NCBI GenBank assembly: GCA_016584305.1
Contig: JACEEZ010003550.1
Location: 814,574-878,573, forward strand
Length of the DNA: 64,000 bases
Reading direction: 5' to 3'
From: Chionoecetes opilio
Lineage: Eukaryota > Arthropoda > Malacostraca > Decapoda > Majidae
Made by a program: the position numbers and the translations under genes. The notes below the pieces were generated by a model that had not been told where the DNA came from, made no database searches, and worked only from the letters and a program-made list of their open reading frames with translations. Every line of letters begins with the position of its first letter. The first letter of the stretch is position 1. Below are positions 52,741-64,000 of this stretch, in pieces.

Positions 52741-53176
52741 ATGATGATAATAATGATACTGCAACTACTACTACTATTACTACTACTGTACTACCACACA
52801 CCTTTATCAATTTTATCTTGATTTTCACTTTCATTTCACATTCATATTTTTACCCTTCCGGCTATCCCCAGTAACCCATAATACCTCCGCTTCCTCCTTC
52901 TCCATGTGTAATTTTTCTTATCCTTTCCTTCACGCATCTCATAAAAACGTTCTCATCCATTTAAGCCTTTACCTCCTTTCCTTTCATGTCTTTTTTCTGC
53001 CTTTCTACCTTCCCTCTCTCTCTCCTCGCATCTTCCCAACGTTTCTTACCCTTCCTCCATCCTTCCCTGGCTCCCTTACCCCCTCCCTTCCCCTTGCCTC
53101 ACCTCCCTTCTCAGTGTGTCCTCTTAGCCTTAGCCATATGTACTGTATTATTTTGTCCTAATATGTATCATCAATC
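52741..53176. other. Unique stretch
   Basis: Pyrimidine-rich. No gene recognised. Confidence 0.4.
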
Positions 53177-53345
53177 ATCCCTTCTCCCCTCCCTTCCCCT
53201 TCCTCACTCCCTTCTCCCCTCCCTTCCCCTTGCCTCTCCTCCCTTCTCCCCTCCCTTCCCCTTCCCTCACCTCCCTTCTCCCCTCCCTTCCCCTTCCTCA
53301 CCTCCCTTCTCCCCTCCCTTCCCCTTGCCTCACCTCCCTTCTCCC
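53177..53345. repeat. Pyrimidine minisatellite, about 31 bp
   Basis: Five to six units of CCCTTCTCCCCTCCCTTCCC plus CTTGCCTCACCT, with GCCTCAC/CCTCAC variation. Confidence 0.93.
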
Positions 53346-54085
53346 CTCACTCAGCCCCCCAACACCCCATACGTCACCCCTTCTCCCGCCTGCCAGCATC
53401 TGTCTCCCAGTATTCGCAAACTTATAACTTGGACTCAGAAGGCGGCTCTGTGACCACCTTCCCCTGGATCACCTGGGGCTGCGAGGGTCACCTGTGGGTT
53501 GCCTCAGGGGATGTGACGAACCGCTGTGGTATATTTATTGTCGTCACGAAATGGAAGGAAAAATAAGCTTTTATATCGAGAAAAACACCCCATGGGAGCT
53601 GTTACGTGATTTGTGATTTGTTGTTCAGTGTATTGTTTCGCAGTGAAAGCATCGATAGTGGTGTTAATGGTTCACTCAGGGTATAGTGGCACAGCGCAGG
53701 GGACGAAACATGTATAAAAAAACCAGCAAGAGTAACAAGAATCGTAAAAAAAAACCCAGCATAACAAAACATCAATATAATCATGAGAATCTGGAGAACA
53801 TCTGTCATATAACTTTAGAACACCTTTAAAGTGATTGAAAATGTAAAACGTAGAAGATGAGAGAGGGTTGTGGCGCGGCGCAGGTGGTCTTGTTTTGTGG
53901 TTGTTGTTGTTGAAGATTTGCTCCACCCGTAATGGAAGGAGCTCGGGTTTTTGGAGGCCCGAAAAAAGAAGTTCAAAATATAACTGTAATCAACATCAAA
54001 GCGGAAGGTATGAAAAATAGGGAATTAACTGAGTGGAGGAAAGGCATCCACCATGGCGAGTAATGTGGGTAATGTTTTGTGGTTG
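53346..54085. other. Unique stretch
   Basis: No gene recognised. A 155-codon frame reaching 53453 is made of the minisatellite. Confidence 0.4.
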
Positions 54086-54183
54086 TGTATGTATGTATGT
54101 ATGTATGTATGTATGTATGTATGTATGTATGTATGTATGTGTGTATGTATGTATGTATGTATGTATGGGTGTGTGTATGTATG

Positions 54184-54217
<34 letters not shown>

Positions 54218-54247
54218 TGTATGTATGTATTATGTATGTATGTATGT

Positions 54248-54287
<40 letters not shown>

Positions 54288-54392
54288 ATGTATGTATGTA
54301 TGTATGTATGTATGTATGTATGTATGTATGTATGTATGTATGTATGTATGTATGTATGTATGTATGTATGTATGTATGTATGTATGTATGTA
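54086..54392. repeat. (GTAT)n tetranucleotide array
   Basis: About 300 bp of ATGT units with a GT run at 54250-54270 and a one-base slip near 54230. It reads as Tyr-Val-Cys-Met in all plus frames. Confidence 0.98.
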
Positions 54393-55104
54393 TGCCCGCC
54401 TGTACAGTACCGGTGCCCGTGTGTACTCCCGCCTCTGTCTGCAAAATGTTTCACGCAGTTTAGTTTTTCACCCATCGCTTAATATTTTTCCTGAAAGAGT
54501 AATGGTGGGGAATAATAAAGTTAGGAAAGTCCTTAATGCAATCCGATGCAAATTAAATCAATTTTTGTATATATATTTTTTGGCTGGGGAAGCACATTAC
54601 CATATATATATAAAAATCCGTCACTATTTTCCTTTAACTAGAATGGACGGGGTTGCTCTCTCGCTCGGTGCGCCGTAAACACCTCGCCGGGGAATGACTC
54701 TTTGCGAAAAATATATTGAGAGTTAAACCTGATAAGAATGATGCTGTCGGCGTCCAGCTAAATCCATGTGGCAAGTCAGAGGTCAAGGTTATACGGCTTC
54801 CCGCGTTGAGAAAAGCGGCGCCGCAGCCTGAATGCCGCTGGAAAGTACACAGCTGATCCTCGGCTTTCCTGGCGGGCCACAGCTCAGCCCCGGCGTGACC
54901 TTTTTGGCAGCACCGCCTTTCTCCAGCAGGAAGGTACCGAACTATTATGAAAAAAAAAACATTCTCCTGACGGCGGTAGACCCTTCCCGACCTGAGGCCA
55001 CGGCGGGCATTGTCATGCAGAAACTTACCTCATTACTCACGCCTACTGATGAACCCACAGAAAATGGTCCGCGGGTCTGGACGTGCGGGAGGCAGGGCAG
55101 AAGG
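54393..55104. other. Unique stretch
   Basis: GC-rich at 54750-55080. A 99-codon frame (54832-55131) has no recognised domain and runs into the following minisatellite. Confidence 0.35.
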
Positions 55105-55228
55105 GGAGTGAGGGTGCTGGGAAGGGGGTGAATGGGAGTGAGGGGAAGGGGGTGAAGGGGAGTGAGGGAAGGGGGTGAAGGGGAGTGAGGGGAAGGGGGT
55201 GAAGGGGAGTGAGGGTCCTGTGAAGGGG
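55105..55228. repeat. G-rich minisatellite, about 24 bp
   Basis: Five imperfect units of GAAGGGGGTGAAGGGGAGTG plus AGGG. Confidence 0.92.
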
Positions 55229-55698
55229 GAGTGAGATTCTTGGGAAAGGAATATGGAGTCTCCCTTGATCTGTGGCGACCCAGTCTCTTTGTAATATGTC
55301 TTTGTGATACAGGGAGCTGCTGCCTCGCTGGCTTCTCCTTGAGGAATTTCCAGTCAGTGATCAATGGAATTCTTTTCACGAATTGCAAAGGAGAATCGAG
55401 TTGAATGATGCCATTTTGGTGTTTCGAAGCGGCGCCGCCACTTTTAGGGCGTCCTTGTGCACCATGACTCTTGGAAATATTTAAGATTTTCTTTTCTTTT
55501 AAAACATTATTTAATATAGCTTTTTGACATATTCGTCAATCAGTTTTCAGTTACTTCTTTTTTTCATTAGTTATCATAATATTTTTTTTTCTTCATTTTA
55601 TTGTGTCATTGTTATCATCGTTATTATTATTATTATTGTTGTTATTATAATAATATTAATAATAATAATTATTATTATTATTATTGTTAAAAGTATTG
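55229..55698. other. Unique stretch ending in an ATT/AAT tract
   Basis: 55619-55685 is an (ATT)n-(AAT)n-(ATT)n run that is partly self-complementary. It lies immediately left of the TTAA element. No gene recognised. Confidence 0.5.
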
Positions 55699-56182
55699 TT
55701 AAAGTAATCGTCCAGACCATTTCATCATTCCTGATTTGATGTAGTTAGAGTATAGCCATTATCGAGTGTATCAACAATATGTTGTCACTTTTTGCATCCA
55801 GTCAGCCGTTTTTTAATAATCCGCAATCAAAATCTGTAAATTCCCCGAGCTTCGTAAACGCTGCTGGCAACTGGCAGACGATGCGCCACGGCTCGGTGAC
55901 GTATGAGGAGGAAGGCCTCCTCTCTCCGCGCTGATCAGAAGCACGTAAACACAAGAGATAAATATAGTATTTGAAGATTTTTGGGTGTTTCTGATAGATT
56001 TTTTTTGCGATATGCCACATGCATGCATCCTTTATGGGTGCAGCAAGACAGCTGTGCCTTTCGAGAAAAGTTTGCACACGTTTCCGACTGATACGACAAC
56101 GTTAAATGTGTTGAAAAGATTAGTGCGGCGGACTAGAACAGGAAGTTGAAATTGGCAAGGATTTGTAGTGTTACACTCACCA

Positions 56183-56340
<158 letters not shown>

Positions 56341-56438
56341 CTGGTCACCACCCTATGCAGCCGCCCGCATGATCCACATATATAGAGGGCAGTCGCGCGG
56401 ACCAAACTATTGTTATACGTATATGTTTATTGTACGTT

Positions 56439-56468
56439 ATGTTTAACATATATAACTATGTTAAACAT
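56439..56468. repeat. Short perfect palindrome, 12-bp arms
   Basis: ATGTTTAACATA, a 6-bp centre (TATAAC) and TATGTTAAACAT. Inside the TTAA element. Confidence 0.9.
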
Positions 56469-56480
56469 AAGATATGTCAT

Positions 56481-56842
56481 AAGTTACTAACCTAAACTCA
56501 CTATAACCCCTAAAAATTACTAAACTAACCTAACCTAACCTAACCTAACCTCACTATAACCCCCTAAAAGTTACTAACCTAACCTCACTAAGTTACTAAC
56601 CTAACCTCACTATAAGTTACTAACCTAACCTCACTATAACCCCTAAAAGTTACTAACCTAACCTCACTATAAGTTACTAACCTAACTTCACTATAGCCAC
56701 CTAAAAGTTACTAACCTAACCTCACTATAACCCCTAAAAGTTACTAACCTAACCTCACTATAACCCCAAAAAATTACTAACCTAACCCTACCATAACCCC
56801 CTAAAAGTTACTAACCTAACCTCACTATAACCCCCAAAAAGT
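56481..56842. repeat. Minisatellite (about 34 bp) with a telomere-like (CCTAA)n core
   Basis: Units read CCCCTAAAAGTTACTAACCT plus AACCTCACTATAA, some lacking the CCCCTAAAA part. At 56525-56550 lie five tandem CTAAC units, the complement of the TTAGG telomere motif of most arthropods. The rest of the array is built from CTAACCTAAC-containing units, so the array may have grown from it. Confidence 0.93.
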
Positions 56843-56894
56843 TATGTATATTGCCGTAGGCGGCCGCATGGGGCCCGCGGCCACATTGGGGATA

Positions 56895-57195
56895 CACCGT
56901 TGTGTGTAAGGGGTTGTTGTGTATAAGGGGTTGTTATGTGTAAGGGGTTGTTGTGTGTAAGGGGTTGTTGTGTGTAAAGGGTTGTTGTGTGTAAGGGGTT
57001 GTTGTGTATAAGGGGTTGTTATGTGTAAGGGGTTGTTGTGTGTAAGGGGTTCTTGTGTGTAAAGGGTTGTTGTGTGTATAAGGGGTTGTTGTGTGTAAGG
57101 GGTTATTGTGTGTAAGGGGCTGTTGTGTGTAATGGGGGGTTGTGTGTAAGGGGGTTGTTGTGTGTAAGGGGTTGTTGTGTGTAAGGGGGTTGTTG
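56895..57195. repeat. 17-bp minisatellite, TGTGTAAGGGGTTGTTG
   Basis: About 17 units of TGTGTAAGGGGTTGTTG with TATAAGG, AAAGG and TTCTTG variants. Variants recur in the same order at 56915-56990 and 56998-57070, so a higher-order duplication is likely. The minus-strand Thr/Pro/Tyr frame is its translation. Confidence 0.95.
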
Positions 57196-57258
57196 CGGCT
57201 GTTGTTGCCGCTAACATCTGTTCGTCCGCCTCGTATTCTGGTCTGAGGTTCGTTTTCC

Positions 57259-57375
57259 TCATAGTATATATACGCGAGCAGCGTCCTTTATTTCGGTCTC
57301 AGATTGAGCATCGTACTCTAGATCTGTTACAGCGACAGATTCACTGTCTGACACCGAAGTACAATCGCTCATCAT
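57259..57375 (-). pseudogene. Short acidic frame, possible transposase N-terminus remnant
   Basis: ATG ATG at 57375 opens a 38-codon frame beginning MMSDCTSVSDSESVAVTDLE, rich in Asp, Glu and Ser, with a stop at 57259-57261. It starts about 236 bp inside the right terminal repeat. An acidic, Ser/Asp-rich N-terminus near the end of a TTAA element is typical of piggyBac-type transposases. After a frame change, codons continue (EENEPQTRIRGGRTDV) into Asn-rich sequence and then the 17-bp minisatellite. No catalytic region follows. This assignment is tentative. Confidence 0.4.
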
Positions 57376-57611
57376 AACATTTGCCGACAGGTGTCAGACA
57401 GATGTTTACATTGGAGCGTTCCTCCTCTGACGTCATCAATAACATTCGTAGTGCTGTTGGAGAGAAGATTTTTTTTTCGCGCGCTTTTTACAAAAGTTGT
57501 GTTTTTACGGAAATAAGGCCTGGAAATCAATTATTTTTGGTGGATTAGGTGTTTTGAATGTACATTCAACATAATTAGGCAAAAAAAAAAGGGTCTGGAC
57601 GATTACTTTAA

Positions 57612-57898
57612 GTATCATTGGTTCATTATATAATTACTAATATTAATATTATTATTGTTATTGTTATTGCTCTAGTATTTATCCTCAGTATATGCAATTC
57701 CCATCCCCTTGTTCCCTCACTCCCTTATGCTTGACGCCTCGGTGCCTTCATGAGCCACTTGTGTTATAGCCTCCAGTATTTAGCCTCCCACAAATCACTC
57801 TTCATGAAGCAATTATATTTCCCAAGCAAACACTTTTCCAATCTTCACCGTTACTGTTGCAGGAGGGAGTTGGGTACTGAGGGCGAGAGGGAAGGGAA
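57612..57898. other. Unique stretch
   Basis: AT-rich at the left edge, then mixed. No gene recognised. Confidence 0.4.
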
Positions 57899-57973
57899 GA
57901 AGAAGAATAGGGAGGGAGGGAGGGAGGGAGGAGAGGGAAGGAGGGGGAAGGGAGGGAGGGAGGGAGGGAGGGA
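57899..57973. repeat. (GGGA)n tetranucleotide array
   Basis: GGGA runs on either side of a GAGAGGGAAGGAGGGGGAA interruption. Confidence 0.93.
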
Positions 57974-59432
57974 TTGCTTCATCGACAAAGTTTGATTGCG
58001 TCATCTCCCATTAAGGCCGCCAGAAAAAGGCAAACTTTGCCTTGCCGGGGCGAAGTGAGCTCTCTGGTTTAACAGTGTAGCGGTTAAGGTCGAAATCCCT
58101 GGATTAATCTGTATTAGCGTCACCCTCACGACCACTTTGTACTACTAAGACTCCCCGGATATTAACCGTGGGTAGGTCATGGGGAGGAGTGAGGGTATGG
58201 GAAGGGGAGGGAGGGCGAGGGAAGGGAAAGTGAGGGGACACTGTACCCAAATGTTGATTGGTTTAATCATATCCACGGAAGGTTTAATGTAATCCAAGAA
58301 ACTTCATTTTACTGGAACATGATTAACTTTTACGCTTCAACAACGGTATTCCTTGAGATGTGAGAAGATGACGGTATGAGATGAGAGAAGAGAGAGAGAT
58401 TTCTTGAGATGTGAGAAGATGACGGAGATGTGAGAAGATAACTGCCACAACGCTATTCCTTGAGATCAGAAGGCGTGGATTTAATTTTTCCCTGGATCCC
58501 ACATAAAATTTAAGAAAATTAACAGTATAGGAGCAATGCATACCCTATTGCATGTTCAGGTATAAGGTCACCATAAGAAAGAAATGTGGATTAATGACTG
58601 CGGTGAGTTAATCAGAGGGCGTGGATTTAATGTTTCCCTGGAGGTGGATTAGTAGCGGCGGAGGAGCCTTGGTTCGCACGGAGGCGCTGAGGCTGCTGAA
58701 GGGGGTTTTATCAGCGCCATAAAAAGCCCGATATATCACGTTGGGCGGCGCTGGTTAGGCCTGGGCGCCTCCCTCTCGGAGCACGCCTCAAAGGGCAGTG
58801 ATTCATATCTCCGTGACCTGCCTCCTTCATACTGACCTCACGATTTTTTTTCTTATGGCGACCTTATATCTGAAAATGCAATACTATTAATTTTCTTATG
58901 GCGACCTTATACAGCCTAAAAAAAAACTACCTAAATCTAATGTACCTATTGTATGTACGTAAAAAATGCAATGCTGATGGCAATTCACTTGCTACATTTT
59001 CAAAGATGAAAAATTTAACGAAATTTAAAAGTAGAATGTGCTGATCACGATTGTAGGAAAGAAAGTAAGCGGAAAAATAGTCACAGGAGAAAAAGTCACA
59101 GAAAAAAAGTAACAGAAAAAAGTCACTGGAAAAAGTCACTGGAAAAAGTCACACCTCCCTTTAAATTGTTATGAAGTATTGCCATCACCCTTCTGTTACC
59201 TCTGTTCAGCGTGTTTCTCCCTGTCCCATGCCCATGTCCCATTCATTTTCCATGTCCAGAATGATAAAGACAAATAAGGTGTACATGTATTGTAATGTGC
59301 GCCGCTCGTGTAGCCGTGCATGTTATATAGCGACAAATACCTGACTTCCTGTGGTGTTAAGGATTTAAACGACAACAGTGGTATAAATGAAAGACAAATT
59401 CCAGTGATAGACAGATGCAGGAAATAATACTT
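57974..59432. other. Unique stretch with small local repeats
   Basis: 58345-58470 repeats TTCCTTGAGATGTGAGAAGA-type words two to three times. 58860-58910 repeats TTTCTTATGGCGACCTTATA. 59080-59152 holds a 14-bp AAAAAGTCACTGG-type series. No gene recognised. Confidence 0.5.
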
Positions 59433-59628
<196 letters not shown>

Positions 59629-59631
<3 letters not shown>

Positions 59632-62600
59632 ACCGAATACTATTAAATAATCTGAAGCTAAGACTGAGCGGCAAGTGATATTTAGACCGAGTATGGCCAC
59701 ACGCCAAGCTTGCTATTAATTATGCGACATGACACTTAGCTTGAATAGTCACAAAAAAATAGGGTAGTTCATCATAAGGCGTGACGAGGCAAGACAGCCA
59801 GCAACGAGGCCCTGCGTTCCTATACCTTACGTACACACACACACACACAGTATCCAGCCTTTATACCTTCCATTTAGGGTTGAAAAAGGTAGTGTTATTG
59901 CAATATTTTGTTCTTATTTCCTCTTCACTGGGCTTGGATAATGGATAGCCAGGAAATGAGAGTAGTGAAAAGTGTATGTCATAGTTTCATAGTGTTTTTG
60001 AGAAGCAAGAGGTTATAGGTCAATAGAAGAACGTTATAGAAGCAAGGGGTTATAGGTCAATGATGGTGGTGATGATGACGTGATTAGTGTTTAGGACTTG
60101 AGATAACACACTATCTGTCCTCAACGTGACGCCTCCAATGTGATGGGTGTGTTTTTTCTATATTATTTGTTTGTTATATATATGTTGTTATTATTATCGA
60201 CTAAAGAGACTAAAAGAGAATCGACTAAAGGGTTGAGATGGAGTGCGTGGGAGATGTGGGAAGGGTGGATGTGATGCGCCGCGTAATTGGTTCAGAGCTT
60301 GACCTGACTCGGCCATTAATCTCGTCTGGTCTAACTTCCATCCAGTGAAACGCGAACAAGGTGTCTGCTCTATTGTCTATAACGGAGTCTCTTCTGTACC
60401 TACATTCCTTACATACTCTTTACCCCTATATTTATTATTTCATCCTAACCAGGCGATGATTCAATATACTACTTGTTTTAAATTAGCAGCGTGGTATAAG
60501 CCCAGGCACTGTATACTCCTACTGTCTTACATTTTTCTCTACTGTTCTTATACTTTTTATACTTCTTTCCCCAACTATTTATATTCGCTTATTCGCTTAT
60601 TCGCCTAGACTCCTTCCTCCTTCACTACCGAGGATTGTGGCGGTGTACGAAATAGAGAGATCAGAGGGAATCAATGGAGAAACAGACGGTGTGAGACAAT
60701 GTGAATATATGTTTGTCATCTATCTGAATTTTCCTCGTCCATGGAGTACAAAGCCGAGGAGGACAAGGACAGACCCGCACCCGCAACACGGACACAGAAA
60801 ATATATAGTTCATTCCCCCAGTATTTTTCGGTGAGGAAGTGGTAACATGTAAAGAAGGGGAGCCAGGGAGGAAGATTTATGCGAGGAGAGTTTGGCGCGG
60901 GACAGAGGCGAGGGAAAAGGCAAGAAGAAACCTCCAGCAAGGCAGAGGTGACGTTTGTTGAATCACATGTCCCCCCTTTCCCCCTTCCTGCCCCTGCATC
61001 ACCCCTGCCCTTGCCGCCCTACCGCCCTGCCACCTTCTGTTGTTTGAAGCCTGAAAATATAAGGATGATTATTGTTTTTCATCCCACGGCATAAAGAACC
61101 TTATAGAATGCCATGTAAGGGTTACGTGTGTGTTTATACGTACACGGCGTTACTTGTGTATTCATTTGTTTGGATTTGTAAGCGAAGGAGTGGGCTGGTA
61201 GTACCCGCTGCAAGCCCACCAGCACGGCAGACAGCGTGCCCAGTGCCAACTTGGACGTGGCGAGAGGCGTGTGTTGCTCCTCATCCTGAACCTGCGCCGC
61301 CGCTGCGTTGCGTCGTCCTAACAAAGAGCAAGTCACGGCAACATTATGTCTTTGAATTTTTAGTGCAACGAGAGTGTGTGGTATGACAGCGTTCGAGGTG
61401 CTCCAGAGGGAGGCTTCCTGACGTCTCCTCACTAAACTTACCCCCTGCGAGGCCTCACCAGTCACCAGCCACCCGTCAAATGTGTTTTATGTCCGTAATC
61501 GGTGATTCACGTGAAAAATGATGTTACTGAAGTGAAACTTAAATTTTGTGAAAATGTGAAACTGAAAGAGTCTAAACAATATTTTCATGTGTATAGATTT
61601 GTTAAGTCATTTGTCTTTTTGTCCATAAATGGTGAGCAAATGGTGATGTAAATCAAGTACCGCTATACTCTAAAGGAGTGCTTGTGATGATACCCAACAA
61701 TCCCTCAGGACATGTGATAGATATCAACACATCGCTTTCGTACACAAGTAAATTTCTTCAATCCAGAAGACAGGAAAAGAATTGACGTTTCGTTTCGTGG
61801 CGTTTCGAATATTTTTTGATAAATTGGTTTATCATGAAACCGCACCAGCCACCCAGAAGGCAAAACTCCTTCCCGTCGCCTTGCACAAGCTCTGGTTACC
61901 CACGTGCCTCGGGAAAGCATAAACAAACAAAAAGGTGTTGCCTTGAGTCGGTGCAGATAAGCAGTTGAACAATTTTCCTTTCAGTCTATGTGTGTGAAAA
62001 AACTTTGCATGTTGCCACACAAACGTTTTGGGGAAGAGTGGATAATCCTCGTAAATGTTTGTATTAAGGCAGCGTTGTGGTGGTGTGAGCCAGGCCAGAC
62101 TCTCACGCCTGGGCAGAGCAAGACAGAGCATAGCGAGAGGCTGCGTGTTTCGCAAAGTGTGGACATCGGAGAGAATTGTGAAAGTTTTGTGGAGCCTCAG
62201 AAATAGCCTCCCCCTAGCGCCTGGCACAGTGCAAGGCGGAGCCCTTGTTGGCGTGACCTTGAAACCCACACACCCCACACGGCCTCGCGCACGTGTGGAC
62301 GCTGGACCCACGCCTCCCCCCCCTCCCCGCACACTATAGTCCCCCCCCCCCACACACACAATTTACTTTACTTCATACTCCAAAAATCTTTGTTGTCATT
62401 TAGGTTTTCCTTCATAAGCCTCGGTTGGCGCAATTTGTTTCCCTCGAGATGCCTTGTGTTGTCTTTATTACACTTGTTCAGGAGTTTCATGAATATATAT
62501 ATATCACATTTACATGATGTGCCATAATCGCACATGAGCGTTCTCTCTTTTAGTTGTTGTTATTACTATGCAAATATTTCTGTTCGCCGGCGCAGTAAAG

Positions 62601-62978
62601 TTGAGTGCTTGAGAGTTATGGCTCTACTGAGGCGTATAATTCAGCGCTTCGACTGTTTTTATAAATCGTATGTACCATTTTATCTTCCATTTAATTTTCA
62701 TTTAAATAGTCAACTCACTCTAGGACGAAGAATAAAACTTTAGAAAGGTTCAGGTCCGTGTGTTCCGACAACTTTCGTTCGGCATAAATTTTCGTTTACT
62801 GCATTGCGGGTCTCGTACACACTGGGGTGGCACTGGTCAGGAAACGAAGGTGTTGTGAGGTTGTACTAACTCTGCCTGAGTACACTGGACCCGCGGGAAC
62901 GAGTAGAGCTATTCCGTTAACGAGCATTTCCCCGGCTCAGGGAAGTGGCTGGCGCGTACTGGGCGTATGGGGGACTGG
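59629..62978. other. Long array-poor unique block
   Basis: Over 3 kb with only a (CA)n of about 9 units (59832-59849), a 23-bp word (GAAGCAAGRGGTTATAGGTC plus AAT) repeated near 60003 and 60039, and C-runs at 62341-62350. Frames up to 175 codons (61832-62359 minus) occur in GC-richer parts on both strands at once, which argues against either being real. No domain recognised. Confidence 0.35.
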
Positions 62979-63004
62979 GAGAGAGAGAGAGAGAGAGAGA
63001 GAGA
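62979..63004. repeat. (GA)n short microsatellite
   Basis: About 13 GA units. Confidence 0.95.
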
Positions 63005-63108
63005 TTACATATGAAGCATAAATTTGGAATACGTCAGTGTGTGTATAAGAATAAGCTGTGTTTGGGAACGTATGGGCAATGTACGTACACGAGTAAGCAT
63101 TATTGCCA

Positions 63109-63118
63109 CACACACACA

Positions 63119-63214
<96 letters not shown>
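63109..63214. repeat. (CA)n-(CT)n compound microsatellite
   Basis: About six CA units change directly into about 47 CT units. Confidence 0.97.
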
Positions 63215-63217
<3 letters not shown>

Positions 63218-64000
63218 GTTCTCCCTTCTAATCATTCCTGCGGTAAGAAACGAGGCAGGAAAGCGGCTTTTTCCCGTGAGTGGTTCCTCACTAACAACCA
63301 CCGTGACACGTGGAAGGTGGTTAATATTGATCGTTGTAAAAAAAATCCAAATACAATTTTGAACGTGTGTGACCTTGAAAATTGAAGGGATACAAAACAC
63401 ATGATTACCGATGGTGTACCCGATCGATTAATTCTAAGTTTTCGTATGTATAGTTTATATTTTCAGTATTATCAAAATATGGAAAGATTCATAACACTTG
63501 TTGGCATGACGGAGAAACTTATCGGTTTCCTCCAGAAAATAAATAGTAAATGGATGAGGGTTGAGTCAAACTTGCAATATAGATAAACTAGTTTTCCCCA
63601 CAAATTGGCAACAAGATAAGCTTTATGTGGCAATCTTCAGGAGCGCGACGCCCCTGGAGTAATCGTTGAGGGCCCGCCGCCCCCTCCCTCCTTACTGCCT
63701 CATAACTTGCTATGTCGCCACACAAAGGTGCTTCCTGGAATCACGAAGCAGAAGCGGGAATCTCGGGGTAGCACTTTGCTCTTTGTCCTCATCCCGCCCG
63801 TCAAACGCCACAAGCAAGAGTTTATTTTTTAGTTGATTATATCTTTACTATATTTTTATTTATACGGCATTCTACATCCCACTGTCCTTACTGCTAGAAA
63901 ACTTAACTACTATCTCTGTCCCATCGGATATATGACATTGTTCATTCTATTCTTTGAAACTTACGTCCACTCTCTTCAAGGAGGCTAAGGCGGTCCTCGT
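63215..64000. other. Unique stretch at the window end
   Basis: Mixed, AT-rich after 63400. A 61-codon frame (63401-63586) is unrecognised. Confidence 0.4.

Noticed and set aside
54033..54678. Tyr-Val-Cys-Met repeat protein frames
   Set aside because: All three plus frames of the (GTAT)n array are open because of the period.
55802..56077. 91-codon minus-strand frame within the TTAA element, considered as transposase C-terminus
   Set aside because: No Cys-rich terminal motif or other piggyBac-like signature is visible.
56525..56550. A chromosome end (telomere)
   Set aside because: Only five units, embedded in an interior minisatellite with unique DNA on both sides.
61832..62359. 175-codon minus-strand frame
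   Set aside because: Overlapping plus-strand frames are also open in this GC-rich part. No domain, splice context or periodicity that I can see.

Overview
This window reads as non-coding, repeat-dense DNA from an arthropod, most likely a decapod crustacean and perhaps a crab. The evidence is indirect: very long and frequent (CT)n/(GA)n, (GT)n, (CCT)n and (CTA)n arrays, several tRNA-derived SINEs, a LINE 3' end closing on TTCTTATGTTCTTATGTTCT-type sequence, and an arthropod-type (CCTAA)n tract. There are no operons, ribosome-binding sites, rRNA genes or intact tRNA genes. I found no open frame that I would defend as a functional gene. Nearly all longer frames are translations of microsatellites (Leu-Ser, Arg-Glu, Cys-Val, His-Thr, poly-Ser or poly-Leu). 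The only protein-derived signals are two decayed transposon fragments: the C-terminal end of a LINE polyprotein near 2.64-2.76 kb, and a short acidic open frame near 57.3 kb inside a TTAA-flanked element.

Layout. 0-10 kb: a TTAA-flanked MITE, G-rich and T-rich minisatellites, a LINE 3' end whose terminus is tandemly triplicated, then purine- and pyrimidine-rich arrays. 10-20 kb: two very long (CT)n arrays, a duplicated GGA/GAA block, a second MITE copy, a SINE with a clear 14-bp target-site duplication, and a 35-bp minisatellite of about 23 units. 20-30 kb: a tRNA-Val-derived SINE, the most GC-rich unique DNA in the window (about 22.0-23.3 kb), a diverged 118-bp tandem duplication and a perfect 57-bp foldback element. 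30-36 kb: a 160-bp tandem duplication, long GA/CT arrays, a G-rich block, a SINE lying between diverged direct repeats, a (CA)n/(CG)n array, and the third MITE copy. 36-48 kb: mostly unique AT-rich DNA with a 0.5-kb imperfect CT array, tandem duplications of 187, 154 and 142 bp, a (GA)n-(CT)n hairpin and a second copy of the 33-kb SINE. 48-64 kb: a short perfect palindrome, long (CCT)n, (GT)n, (CTA)n and (GTAT)n arrays, and a 1.9-kb TTAA-bounded inverted-repeat element that holds a telomere-like tract and two minisatellites.

No genes act together here. The window is best read as intergenic or long-intron sequence shaped by transposon insertion and tandem duplication. I did not find a new molecular system. 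The observations most worth checking are the TTAA-bounded element (55699-57611), the 57-bp foldback (29593-29803), the three-copy MITE family, and the recurring local tandem duplications of about 105-190 bp.
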